In this document: one piece after another, positions 24,986 to 33,662 of the stretch
How the letters are laid out: the number at the start of each line of letters is the position of its first letter
How positions within the stretch are numbered: position 1 is the stretch's first letter
NCBI GenBank assembly: GCA_945787805.1
Contig: CALZID010000009.1
Location: 1 to 64,000 of the forward strand
Reading direction: 5' to 3'
From: an uncultured Clostridia bacterium
GTDB lineage: Bacteria; Bacillota; Clostridia; Oscillospirales; Acutalibacteraceae
DNA length: 64,000 nt
Program-made: the position numbers and the translations under genes
The notes under the pieces: generated by a model
Databases searched by the model: none
Told to the model about the DNA's origin: nothing
What the model saw: the letters and a program-made list of their open reading frames with translations, nothing else

Positions 24986-26428
24986 ATGAAAAGAAATCTA
25001 TCTTTAATGACAGAACTTTATGAGTTGACAATGGCAAACGGATTTTTGAAAAACGGAAAATCCGATGAAATTGCATATTTTGATTTATTTTTCAGGCGAG
25101 TACCGGATAAAGGCGGATTTGCAGTTTTTGCAGGTCTTTCGCAAATAATCGAATATATCAAAAATCTTGAATTCAATGAAGATTATTTATCATTTTTAGC
25201 GGATTACGGATTTGATAAAGAATTTATCGACTATCTTCGCAACTTCAAATTTGCCTGTGATATATGGTCAGTACCCGAAGGAACACCGATTTTCCCCAAT
25301 GAACCTATAATCAAGGTTCGCGGACCCATTATTCAAGCGCAACTTTTAGAAACAATTCTGTTGGTTTCTATGAATTATCAAAGCCTTATTGCAACTAAGG
25401 CAAACAGACTTGTCCGTGCGGCAAAGGGAACGGAAGTCGCCGAATTCGGCACCCGCCGTTCAACAAGCTACGACAATGCTTATTATGGCTCCCGTGCGGC
25501 ATATATCGGCGGCTGTGTGGGTACATCGGGCGTGCTGCAGGGCAAGGATTTCACTATTCCCACAATGAACACCATGATTCACAGCTGGGTGCAGATGTTT
25601 GACTCCGAATACGAAGCATTTTGCGAATATGCGAAGCTTTATCCTGACGATTGCTCCCTTGTGATTGATACCTATGACACAATAAAAAGCGGTGTGCCGA
25701 ACGCAATCAAGGCCTTTGATAACATATTAAAACCGATGGGCAAGCGCCCCATAAGTGTGCGGATTGACTCGGGGGATATCACTTATCTTTCAAAGAAAGT
25801 CCGCAAAATGCTTGACGAAGCGGGTTATCCCGACTGCAATATTGTTGCGTCAAATTCACTTGATGAATATATTATCAACGATATGATTATGCAGGGGGCA
25901 AAGGTGGATTGCTTTGTAGTGGGCGAAAGGCTGATAAATTCAGCGTCATCACCGCTTTTCAGCGGCGTTTATAAGCTTTCTGCAATCGAGAAAAACGGTG
26001 AGATTATCCCGAAAATAAATCTTTCTGAGAATGTCAGCAAAATCACAACGCCTCATTCCAAAATGCTCTACCGTCTTTATGATTGCAACACAGGCAAGGC
26101 GATTGCAGATGTGCTCACTTTACATGACGAAGAAATAAACGAAAACGAACCTTATACACTCTTTGACCCCGACTTTACATGGAAACGCAAAGAAGTTGAA
26201 AACTTTGTCGCCCGAAAGCTTTTGGTGCCGATATTTGTAAACGGTGAATATGTTTATAAAGAGCCGAGTCTTGATGAAATCCGTGATTATTGCTCAGAGC
26301 AGATTGATAATCTTTGGGAAGAAGTAAAACGCTTTGAAAATCCCCACAGTTATTATGTTGACCTTTCCGAAAACCTTTGGAGAATAAGAAAAGACCTTAT
26401 CGAAGAGCATAAAGGTGTAAAAAGATAA
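24986..26428 (+). CDS. pncB: Nicotinate phosphoribosyltransferase
   Basis: It joins nicotinate and PRPP to nicotinate mononucleotide in NAD salvage, with ATP hydrolysis. Recognisable parts are the N-terminal LMTELYELTMANGF, the substrate region EFGTRRSTSYDNAYYGSRAA (with the His/Arg-bearing active-site strand), VGTSGVLQGK, MIHSWVQMF and RIDSGDITYLSKKVRKML for the phosphate. At 480 residues it matches the longer Gram-positive form. The frame also allows a GTG start 9 nt upstream, but the ATG begins the conserved sequence. It is a single gene ending in a terminator. Confidence 0.93.
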   Translation: MKRNLSLMTELYELTMANGFLKNGKSDEIAYFDLFFRRVPDKGGFAVFAGLSQIIEYIKNLEFNEDYLSFLADYGFDKEFIDYLRNFKFACDIWSVPEGTPIFPNEPIIKVRGPIIQAQLLETILLVSMNYQSLIATKANRLVRAAKGTEVAEFGTRRSTSYDNAYYGSRAAYIGGCVGTSGVLQGKDFTIPTMNTMIHSWVQMFDSEYEAFCEYAKLYPDDCSLVIDTYDTIKSGVPNAIKAFDNILKPMGKRPISVRIDSGDITYLSKKVRKMLDEAGYPDCNIVASNSLDEYIINDMIMQGAKVDCFVVGERLINSASSPLFSGVYKLSAIEKNGEIIPKINLSENVSKITTPHSKMLYRLYDCNTGKAIADVLTLHDEEINENEPYTLFDPDFTWKRKEVENFVARKLLVPIFVNGEYVYKEPSLDEIRDYCSEQIDNLWEEVKRFENPHSYYVDLSENLWRIRKDLIEEHKGVKR

Positions 26429-26451
26429 CAAAAAATTTAATATTACATTTA

Positions 26452-26487
26452 AACACTCTGTTCCTGACGGAATGGGGTGTTTTTTAT
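26452..26487 (+). terminator. Intrinsic terminator after pncB
   Basis: AACACTCTGTTCC pairs with GGAATGGGGTGTT (three wobbles) around TGAC and is followed by TTTTTT. Confidence 0.82.
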
Positions 26488-26545
26488 TTCGTCAAAATTG
26501 ACAATTTTTGACAGAAAATTTTGTTGATAGATTATAAAAAAAGTA

Positions 26546-26574
26546 TTGCTTTTTCATATTGTATGTATTATAAT
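26546..26574 (+). promoter_or_regulatory. Promoter of the dcw cluster (mraZ)
   Basis: TTGCTT (26546-26551) and TATAAT (26569-26574) are spaced by 17 bp. Transcription would begin near 26581, about 85 bp before mraZ. Confidence 0.82.
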
Positions 26575-26581
26575 ATTCGCA

Positions 26582-26619
26582 GTGGAGATAAAAATCACTT
26601 AAAATTCATAAAAGTGGTG
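26582..26619 (+). promoter_or_regulatory. Candidate MraZ-binding boxes
   Basis: Two GTGG(A/T)G hexamers, GTGGAG (26582-26587) and GTGGTG (26614-26619), lie just after the -10, followed by similar AT stretches. MraZ proteins of Firmicutes bind tandem GTGG-type boxes in this position, but usually about 10 bp apart. Here the spacing is 32 bp, so this is tentative. Confidence 0.35.
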
Positions 26620-26665
26620 AAAATCTTAAAAACTAACTAAAATGTGAAAGGAGTGAAAATTCAAT

Positions 26666-27070
26666 ATGTCATTCAACAGTATGTATTTTCATAGTCTTGA
26701 TGCAAAAAACAGAATTTTCATTCCTGCAAAATTCCGTGACCGATTGGGCGAAGAGTTTGTTGTTTTCAAGGGCGGAGAAAAATGCTTGTATGTTTATACA
26801 AAAGAAACCTTTGAAAAAATCAGCGAGCAGTTTATCAATCACCCCAACCGTGAAGTCCAAAGAGCGTTTTTCAGCCAAGTTGCCGAAGTTGTACCCGATA
26901 AACAGGGCAGAGCAACACTCACGGCGGATCAAGTTGAACACGCCGACATAAAAAAAGATGTTGCGATAATCGGTGCGGGCCAAAGAATTGAAATCTGGGC
27001 AACAGAAAACTTCAAGGCAGATGTCAAGCCGCTTCACGAACTCATCAACTTTGATGACTTCCACTTCTGA
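26666..27070 (+). CDS. mraZ: Transcriptional regulator MraZ
   Basis: This 134-residue AbrB-fold protein begins the division and cell-wall cluster and, in the bacteria studied, binds repeats in its own promoter. The two swapped-hairpin DNA-binding repeats are visible as SLDAKNRIFIPAKFRD (about 10-25) and VPDKQGRATLTADQ (about 76-89). GAAAGGAG lies about 10 nt before the ATG. It is followed 12 nt later by rsmH, as in most Firmicutes. Autoregulation is likely through the GTGG boxes upstream. Confidence 0.95.
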   Translation: MSFNSMYFHSLDAKNRIFIPAKFRDRLGEEFVVFKGGEKCLYVYTKETFEKISEQFINHPNREVQRAFFSQVAEVVPDKQGRATLTADQVEHADIKKDVAIIGAGQRIEIWATENFKADVKPLHELINFDDFHF

Positions 27071-27082
27071 TGGTAGAAAAAT

Positions 27083-27997
27083 ATGGATTTTCAACATATT
27101 TCGGTTTTGTTCGACGAAACAATAGAATCGCTTGATATAAAGCCCGACGGACTTTATGTTGACTGTACTTGCGGCGGCGCAGGCCATTCGAACGAAATCC
27201 TTAAAAATATAAAAAACGGCAAATTGGTAGCTATCGACCGTGACCCCGATGCCATAAAGGTAATAACCGAGCGAATCGGTTCAAACGGTTGCGTAGAAAT
27301 AGTAAACGACAATTTCTTTAACATAAAAAACATTCTCGGCTCAAGAAAGGCTGACGGAATTCTTGCCGACTTAGGTGTAAGCTCGTTCCAGCTCGATACT
27401 GCCGAAAGGGGATTTTCATTCCATAAAGATGCACCCCTTGATATGAGAATGAGCAAAAGCGGAAAAAGTGCTTTTGATGTGGTAAATACTTATTCTGAGC
27501 AAGAGCTCGGCAATATTATATATAAGTATGGCGAAGAAAAGTTTTCGAGAAGCATTGCAAAAAACATTGTGAAAGCAAGAAACGAAAAACCCCTTGAAAC
27601 CACTTTGGAGCTTGCGGAGCTTATAAAGAATTCGGTTCCCGCAAAATACCGAAGAGACGGTCACCCGGCAAGAAAAACTTTTCAGGCATTGCGAATTGAA
27701 GTGAATGACGAGCTTGCAGGACTCAGCCAAGCGGTTAGTGATATGTTCGACTGCTTGAAGGTGGGCGGAAGACTTTCAATCATCACATTTCACTCTCTTG
27801 AAGACAGAGCAGTTAAAGACGCTTTTAAAAGATTTACAGAAGGCTGCACTTGTCCGAAGGATTTTCCCGTCTGCGTTTGCGGTAATACACCGTCGGGAAA
27901 AATCATCAATAGGGGACTCAGCGCAAAGCAAAACGAATTAGATGCAAATAACAGAAGCCGAAGTGCAAGACTTCGAACTATCGAGAAAATAAAGTAG
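27083..27997 (+). CDS. rsmH: 16S rRNA (cytosine-1402-N4)-methyltransferase
   Basis: This SAM-dependent methyltransferase modifies C1402 in the decoding centre of 16S rRNA. The N-terminal block HISVLFDETIESLDIKPDG and the SAM-binding strand YVDCTCGGAGHSNEIL are diagnostic. Later blocks are GILADLGVSSFQLD, GFSFHKDAPLDMRM, RIEVNDEL and the C-terminal ITFHSLEDRAVK. At 304 residues it is full length. The ribosome binding site is weak (GGTAG), which may mean reinitiation from mraZ 12 nt upstream. It was formerly called mraW. Confidence 0.96.
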   Translation: MDFQHISVLFDETIESLDIKPDGLYVDCTCGGAGHSNEILKNIKNGKLVAIDRDPDAIKVITERIGSNGCVEIVNDNFFNIKNILGSRKADGILADLGVSSFQLDTAERGFSFHKDAPLDMRMSKSGKSAFDVVNTYSEQELGNIIYKYGEEKFSRSIAKNIVKARNEKPLETTLELAELIKNSVPAKYRRDGHPARKTFQALRIEVNDELAGLSQAVSDMFDCLKVGGRLSIITFHSLEDRAVKDAFKRFTEGCTCPKDFPVCVCGNTPSGKIINRGLSAKQNELDANNRSRSARLRTIEKIK

Positions 27998-28016
27998 AAG
28001 GAAAAGGAAGAGAAGG

Positions 28017-28532
28017 ATGGCACAATATAATAACTATGATTCTTATAAATTTGAATATTTCGAGCCACAAACCGTGTCTAAAAGCAGTGCTGCTCCTAAA
28101 ATTAAAGAAACGCCGAAAAGGGCGCCTCAGTTAAAGTTAATTCAACAGCCCAAGCCCACAAGAGCGCAGATACAAAGTGAAGCGAAAAAGTCTGCAATGC
28201 AAGCAAGAAAAATTCTTGCGGTTGCTTGTGTTGTTATAATGTTTATGGCAATGGTTATTTACAGCCGTGTACAGCTTGACGAAATCAACCGTGACATAAA
28301 GCAGGTTGAAAGCGCAATGAAAATTGCACAGAGCGATACGGTCAGACTGAATAACGCTCTGAGCTCAGTTGTGTCAATCAACAAGGTTGAAGACTATGCG
28401 CTCAATGTTTTGGGTATGGTTAAGGTTCAGGATTATCAAGTAGTTTATGTTGATTTGTCAGGTGAAGATTCGGTTGTTATGGCAAACGGAAAAACAACCG
28501 ACAGTCAAGTTATAAACGAAGAAGATAAGTAA
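28017..28532 (+). CDS. ftsL: FtsL-like bitopic cell division protein
   Basis: A 171-residue single-pass protein with a charged, Gln/Lys-rich cytoplasmic N-terminus (1-65), one membrane helix (about 66-84) and an extracytoplasmic coiled-coil region (about 86-125) ending in VEDYALNVLGMVKVQDYQVVYV. The layout and position between rsmH and a class B penicillin-binding protein identify the FtsL/DivIC-type member of the divisome, which activates the septal synthase with FtsQ. The sequence itself is poorly conserved, as usual for FtsL. The RBS AAGGAAGAGAAGG precedes the ATG. Confidence 0.82.
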   Translation: MAQYNNYDSYKFEYFEPQTVSKSSAAPKIKETPKRAPQLKLIQQPKPTRAQIQSEAKKSAMQARKILAVACVVIMFMAMVIYSRVQLDEINRDIKQVESAMKIAQSDTVRLNNALSSVVSINKVEDYALNVLGMVKVQDYQVVYVDLSGEDSVVMANGKTTDSQVINEEDK

Positions 28533-28553
28533 TATATAATAAAAGACGACAAA

Positions 28554-28582
28554 GAGAGTTGAGAAATCTTAACTCTCGTTTT
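28554..28582 (+). terminator. Hairpin with T-run between ftsL and the PBP gene (weak terminator or attenuator)
   Basis: GAGAGTTGAG pairs with CTTAACTCTC (one wobble) around AAAT and is followed by GTTTTG. It lies inside the dcw cluster and could lower read-through to the PBP and mur genes. Confidence 0.55.
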
Positions 28583-28616
28583 GTGCTATTTAAGGGCAGA
28601 GAAAGGAGAAATAAAA

Positions 28617-30833
28617 ATGAACAAAAAACCAACCAAAAATATGTCGATTCGTTCACATATTGCATTTTTGGGATTTACTCTTTTCTTGTTAGTGCTTATA
28701 GGCAATCTTTTCTGGCTTCAGGTAGTGAAAGGCGAAGAATACCGACTTAAAGCAGAAAGAAATCAGTTGAGCGATACTATCGTCAACGCTCACCGCGGCA
28801 CAATTTACGATTCAAATATGAAAGTTATTGCACAAAGTGCGTCCGTATGGCTTGTATATATCAATCCGTCAAAAATTACAACGGATGAACAGAAAAATCT
28901 GCTTATTGATTATTTCACCGAAAATTTTGAGCTCAACCGTGAAACTGTTGAGAAAAAGGTGAATAAAAACACAAGCGGATACGAAAAAATTGTGGGGCAA
29001 ATAAGCAATGACGAAAAAATCGCTCTTCAAACATTCATAAAGGTAAATAAAAGTGCAAAGCTCAATATGATTGTGGGCATTGACCCCGATACCAAGCGCT
29101 ATTATCCCCTCGGCTCATTCGCATCAACAGTTGTCGGGTTTACGGGCTCGGGTGACACCGGCAGAGCCGGCGTAGAGCTCAAATATAACGAAGAGCTTAC
29201 GGGTAAAGCGGGCAGAATTATCACCGCTCAGAACGCACTTGCGGGCGCAATGCCAAATGATTATGAAACAACCTATGACGCCGAACAGGGACACAGTCTA
29301 GTTCTTACTATCGACGAAGTTATACAATATTATCTCGAACAACAGTTAGCACAGGCAGTTGAAGAATCAAACGCAAAATATGCTTACGGAATTGTAATGG
29401 ATGTGAAAACAGGCGCCATTCTCGGAATGACAACAAAGCCCGACTATGACCTTAATGAGCCGTATACAATATCGTCAAATAAAGTTTTAGAAGAAATTGA
29501 AGCATTGCAGGACGAAACGGAAAAAAGCAACGCAAAGCTTAATGCTCAATATTCTCAATGGCGTAACAGAGCAATAAGCGATGCCTATGACCCCGGTTCG
29601 GTTTTCAAAGTTTTTGTTGCGGCAGCAGCTCTTGAAGAGGGCGTAGTTAATACTGAATCAACTTATCACTGCACGGGCTCAATTAAAGTGGCAAACTATT
29701 TTCAACACTGTTTCCATAATACAGCTCACGGTACACAAACAATTGCAAAAGCGCTGCCGAATTCTTGCAATACATATTTCATTACCTTAGGTCAAAAAAT
29801 GGGCAAAGAAATGTTCTTTAAATATTTTGAAGGCTTTGGTTTTACAGAAGCGACGGGCATAGACCTTCCGGCAGAAGCAACCCCTGTTGCGGGCAAAACT
29901 TATTATACCGTTGATAAAATGGGTATTGCCGAGCTTTCGTCTGCGTCATTCGGTCAAACATTCCAGATAACGCCCATTCAGGTAATCACTGCGGTGGCTT
30001 CTCTCGGTAACGGCGGCAAGCTTATGCAGCCCTATGTGGTTTCAAAAATTCTTGACGAAAACGGTAATCTCGTCAAAGAAACGGCTCCGACCGTGAAAAG
30101 ACAGGTAATTTCAGAAAAAACTGCCGACCTTATGTGCAGTCTTATGGAAGAAGTTTGCATTTCGGGTACAGCTAAAAACGCTTATGTGGCAGGATATCAT
30201 ATTTCCGGTAAAACCGGTACCAGCGAAAAGCTTCAGGTTCCGGGCAAAAATATAGCGTCATTTGCCGGGTTTGCACCTTCTAATGACCCGCAGATTGCAG
30301 TTCTTGTGGCAATTGATGAGCCGCAGGGCGGTTCAACAACCGGCGGCGGTGTTGCGGCACCGATTGCAGGACGAATTTTTGAAAATGTGCTTGCATATCT
30401 CAATATAGACCCGCAATACAGCGACGAAGAAATGGCAAAGGCAACTGTAACCGCACCGAACCTTATCGGTCAAAAAGCAGATACAGTCAAGTCAAATGCA
30501 AGCGGATTTACAGTAAAAATTGTAGGAAACGGCGATACGGTTATTTCACAAATTCCATCTGCAAAACAGTCAATGCCAAAGGGCGGAATTATTGTTGTAT
30601 ATACAGAAGAAAATGCAGAAAAGCATACGGCAACAGTTCCGAATCTTGCAAATCTTACAATAGCAGAAGCAAACCGAGTTGCGGTTAATGCAGGATTTAA
30701 TATCAAGGTGGCAGGAACAACTCAAGGCGGCGAAGTGCTGTCATATAAACAGAGCATTCCGGCAGGCACAACTTATGAGCAAGGCACGGTAATAACGGTT
30801 TACTTCAGTTCAAGTGTGAATGTAGCCGATTAA
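28617..30833 (+). CDS. ftsI: Class B penicillin-binding protein with two PASTA domains (FtsI/SpoVD type)
   Basis: A septal transpeptidase of 738 residues, using the start at 28617 with AAGGAGAA upstream. It has an N-terminal membrane helix (about 13-38), a PBP dimerisation domain (about 50-210) and a transpeptidase domain with catalytic S328 in SVFK, SCN at 383-385 and KTGTS near 525. Two C-terminal PASTA modules (about 610-735) begin APNLIGQ and VPNLANL. In B. subtilis such proteins are PbpB (vegetative division) and SpoVD (spore cortex). Its place in the dcw cluster with no second copy favours the division role, but this cannot be settled here. Confidence 0.93.
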   Translation: MNKKPTKNMSIRSHIAFLGFTLFLLVLIGNLFWLQVVKGEEYRLKAERNQLSDTIVNAHRGTIYDSNMKVIAQSASVWLVYINPSKITTDEQKNLLIDYFTENFELNRETVEKKVNKNTSGYEKIVGQISNDEKIALQTFIKVNKSAKLNMIVGIDPDTKRYYPLGSFASTVVGFTGSGDTGRAGVELKYNEELTGKAGRIITAQNALAGAMPNDYETTYDAEQGHSLVLTIDEVIQYYLEQQLAQAVEESNAKYAYGIVMDVKTGAILGMTTKPDYDLNEPYTISSNKVLEEIEALQDETEKSNAKLNAQYSQWRNRAISDAYDPGSVFKVFVAAAALEEGVVNTESTYHCTGSIKVANYFQHCFHNTAHGTQTIAKALPNSCNTYFITLGQKMGKEMFFKYFEGFGFTEATGIDLPAEATPVAGKTYYTVDKMGIAELSSASFGQTFQITPIQVITAVASLGNGGKLMQPYVVSKILDENGNLVKETAPTVKRQVISEKTADLMCSLMEEVCISGTAKNAYVAGYHISGKTGTSEKLQVPGKNIASFAGFAPSNDPQIAVLVAIDEPQGGSTTGGGVAAPIAGRIFENVLAYLNIDPQYSDEEMAKATVTAPNLIGQKADTVKSNASGFTVKIVGNGDTVISQIPSAKQSMPKGGIIVVYTEENAEKHTATVPNLANLTIAEANRVAVNAGFNIKVAGTTQGGEVLSYKQSIPAGTTYEQGTVITVYFSSSVNVAD

Positions 30834-30858
30834 ATTTAATAGCGAGGTATCTATTTTA

Positions 30859-32289
30859 ATGAAACTTTCTGCACTTCTTCAAGGTGTGAAAACGCAGAGT
30901 GCGTTTGAAGATGTGGAAATTGAAAGAGTAACGGATAAAGACAAGGATACAAATAAAAACACATTATTTATCTGTATAGACGGTAATCAGTACGACGGCC
31001 ACAAAATAGCAAAAACCGCACTTTTGAACGGTGCGGTCGCCGTGGTGACTGAGAGGGATTTAAAAATCGAGAAACAGATAATCGTCGAAAATACAAGAGA
31101 GGCGTATTCGCAAATTGCGTCTAATTTCTACGGTAACCCTACCGAAAAGTTAAAGTTAATCGGTATAACGGGTACAAACGGAAAAACATCAACATCATTT
31201 TATATTAAAAATATGTTGAACAGTTTAGGCTGTAAATGCGGTTTAATCGGTACGGTTGAAAATGATTTCGGCAACGGAAAATCAGAGTCAACGCTCACAA
31301 CGCCCGAACCCATGGAGCTGCAAAAACTGTTTAGAAATATGATAGATAACAATTGCGAATACTGTGTAATGGAGGTTTCTTCTCAAGCGCTTGCGCAAAA
31401 AAGGGTGTATGGCTTAGAGTTTGAAATATCCGTTTTAACAAATATAACGGTTGACCATCTTGATTATCATATCACTATGGAAAACTACATAAATTCAAAG
31501 TTAGAACTGTTCACAAACAGCCGAAAAGCAATTGTGAATATTGATGATAATAATGTCAAAAATGCACTTTCCCGAATAGAATGTCCTGTTGTGACTTGTT
31601 CGGCAATCGACAATAAAGCAGATTACACGGCAAAAAATGTGTTGTGTAATGAAGCCTATGTGCAATATGAATTGGTGGGAATGAATTGTATCGGCAGAAT
31701 AACCGTCAATCTTCCCGGAAAATTTACAGTCTATAATTCACTTTGTGCGGCAACTGCTTTGATAGAATTAGGCTTTTCCGTTGATGAAATATCAAAATCG
31801 GCAGAACAGATAAAAAAAGTAAAGGGCAGAGCCGAAAAAGTGCCTGTTCCCAAAAACTTTACGGTTATAATCGACTATGCTCATACTCCCGACGGATTAG
31901 AAAATATCTTAAACTGTATTAAAGGCTTCGCACAAGGCAAGATTATTACGGTTTTCGGCTGCGGCGGAGACAGAGATAAAAGCAAACGGGCAGAAATGGG
32001 CAGAATAGCAGGGGAATTATCCAATATAGCGGTGGTCACAAGCGATAACCCAAGAACAGAAAATCCCTTGCTGATAATAAATGACATTCTCGGCGGTATG
32101 GAAAGAACAAAATCTAAGCTTGCCATAATTGAAAATCGCCGTCAGGCGATTGAGTTTGCACTCTCAAAGGCTCGAAAAGGTGATGTGGTCTTGCTTGCCG
32201 GCAAAGGCCACGAAACCTATCAAATAGTTGGAACAGAAAAAATTCCTTTTGATGAACGGGAGATAGTAAAGGAATATTTCAAGGAGTAG
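30859..32289 (+). CDS. murE: UDP-N-acetylmuramoyl-tripeptide synthetase (meso-diaminopimelate-adding type)
   Basis: It adds the third amino acid to the peptidoglycan stem peptide. The ATP loop GITGTNGKTST lies at 102-112. The central ligase domain contains MEVSSQALAQKR and TNITVDHLDYH, and the C-terminal domain contains VDYAHTP-like IIDYAHTPDGLEN and GCGGDRDKSKR. The amino-acid specificity motif is DNPR at 396-399, which indicates meso-diaminopimelate rather than lysine. At 476 residues it is full length. It is followed by murF after 2 nt with AAGGAG in its last codons. Confidence 0.96.
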   Translation: MKLSALLQGVKTQSAFEDVEIERVTDKDKDTNKNTLFICIDGNQYDGHKIAKTALLNGAVAVVTERDLKIEKQIIVENTREAYSQIASNFYGNPTEKLKLIGITGTNGKTSTSFYIKNMLNSLGCKCGLIGTVENDFGNGKSESTLTTPEPMELQKLFRNMIDNNCEYCVMEVSSQALAQKRVYGLEFEISVLTNITVDHLDYHITMENYINSKLELFTNSRKAIVNIDDNNVKNALSRIECPVVTCSAIDNKADYTAKNVLCNEAYVQYELVGMNCIGRITVNLPGKFTVYNSLCAATALIELGFSVDEISKSAEQIKKVKGRAEKVPVPKNFTVIIDYAHTPDGLENILNCIKGFAQGKIITVFGCGGDRDKSKRAEMGRIAGELSNIAVVTSDNPRTENPLLIINDILGGMERTKSKLAIIENRRQAIEFALSKARKGDVVLLAGKGHETYQIVGTEKIPFDEREIVKEYFKE

Positions 32290-32291
32290 TT

Positions 32292-33650
32292 ATGAATTTA
32301 ACGGTTACACAGGCAGCAACGGCACTCGGCTCAAAAGTTGTATCTGAAAACTTAATAAACAGAGTATCGATTGACAGTCGAGATGTTGACGGCAACACAC
32401 TGTTTTTTGCAATAAAAGGCGAACGCTTTGACGGACACGACTTTATTGAAGATGTGGCAAAAAAAGGCGTGGGTGCAATTGTCAGTCATAAAAACATAGA
32501 AGTTAATGTGCCCCTTATCAAAGTTTCGGATACGAAACAGGCACTTCTTGATTTGGCGTCATTTTACAGACACTCAATAGAGAACCTGATTGTAATCGGT
32601 CTTACAGGCAGTGTGGGCAAAACCACAACAAAAGAAATGACCGCTTGTGTAATGGCTCAAAAATATAAAACTCTCAAAACCGAAGGCAATTTCAATAATG
32701 AAATCGGAATGCCGAGAACGGTTTTTCGCTTAGACAACAGTTATGAATGTGCGGTGCTCGAAATGGGTATGGACGGCTTCGGTCAGATTTCGGACCTTAC
32801 AAATTCCGCACATCCCGACTGTGCAATCATCACTAATATCGGTGTTTCCCATATTGAAAATTTAGGCTCTCGCGACGGAATTTTAAAGGCAAAGCTTGAG
32901 ATTCTCGAAGGTATGAAAAAAGGTTCAACTCTTTTTGTAAACGGCGATAACGATAAGCTGGCAACTGTTGAAAATGCCGATTACAATATTATAAAATTCG
33001 GTATCGACAACAAAGACTGTGAATTTTTAGCAGAAGAAATCAAAGAAAATGATTTCTCAACCGATTTTACGGCAGTGTGGAACGGCAACCGTCAAAAAGT
33101 TACAATCCCAACTGTCGGAATTCATAATGTATATGACGCTCTTGTGGCTTTCGCTGTAGGAATTGAATATAACATCGCACCCGATTTAATCGCAAAAGGG
33201 CTTAGAGATTATACCCCGTCGGGAATGCGGCAGAGAATCAAAGATGCAAATGGTATTACGGTAATCGAAGACTGCTATAACGCAAGCCCCGATTCGCAAA
33301 AAGCAGGTCTTAACACACTTTGTAAAATTGCAAAGGGCAGAAAAATCGCAGTGCTCGGCGATATGTTAGAGTTGGGCGATTACACCGAAACTGCTCACAG
33401 AACGGTGGGCGAATATGCAGCCGAATGTCAAACAGACGCTCTCTTCACTTTGGGCGAAAGTTCAAAATATATTTCTGACAGTGCTAAAAAATGCGGACTA
33501 AATTCCGTATTTTCATTCACCGATAAAGCAGAGTTGACAGAAAACTTAAAAAACTATCTTCAAAAAGGCGATACGGTGCTTTTCAAAGCAAGCCGCGGAA
33601 TGAAATTAGAAGAAGTTTTTGAAGAATTATATAGATATTGGGAAGTTTAA
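32292..33650 (+). CDS. murF: UDP-N-acetylmuramoyl-tripeptide:D-alanyl-D-alanine ligase
   Basis: It attaches the D-Ala-D-Ala dipeptide to complete the UDP-MurNAc-pentapeptide. Motifs are the N-terminal IDSRDVDGNTLFFAIKGERFDGHDFI, ATP loop GLTGSVGKTTTKE near residue 98, NNEIGMPRTV, EMGMDGFGQI, TNIGVSHIENLGSRDGI and the C-terminal EDCYNASPDSQ and VLGDMLELG. At 452 residues it is full length. The product is the substrate of mraY, which follows after an AAGGAG site. Confidence 0.97.
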   Translation: MNLTVTQAATALGSKVVSENLINRVSIDSRDVDGNTLFFAIKGERFDGHDFIEDVAKKGVGAIVSHKNIEVNVPLIKVSDTKQALLDLASFYRHSIENLIVIGLTGSVGKTTTKEMTACVMAQKYKTLKTEGNFNNEIGMPRTVFRLDNSYECAVLEMGMDGFGQISDLTNSAHPDCAIITNIGVSHIENLGSRDGILKAKLEILEGMKKGSTLFVNGDNDKLATVENADYNIIKFGIDNKDCEFLAEEIKENDFSTDFTAVWNGNRQKVTIPTVGIHNVYDALVAFAVGIEYNIAPDLIAKGLRDYTPSGMRQRIKDANGITVIEDCYNASPDSQKAGLNTLCKIAKGRKIAVLGDMLELGDYTETAHRTVGEYAAECQTDALFTLGESSKYISDSAKKCGLNSVFSFTDKAELTENLKNYLQKGDTVLFKASRGMKLEEVFEELYRYWEV

Positions 33651-33662
33651 GGAGTTGTGATT

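Noticed and set aside
26669..27187. 172-codon minus-strand frame opposite mraZ
   Set aside because: It is antisense to mraZ and the start of rsmH, both strongly conserved; no binding site.
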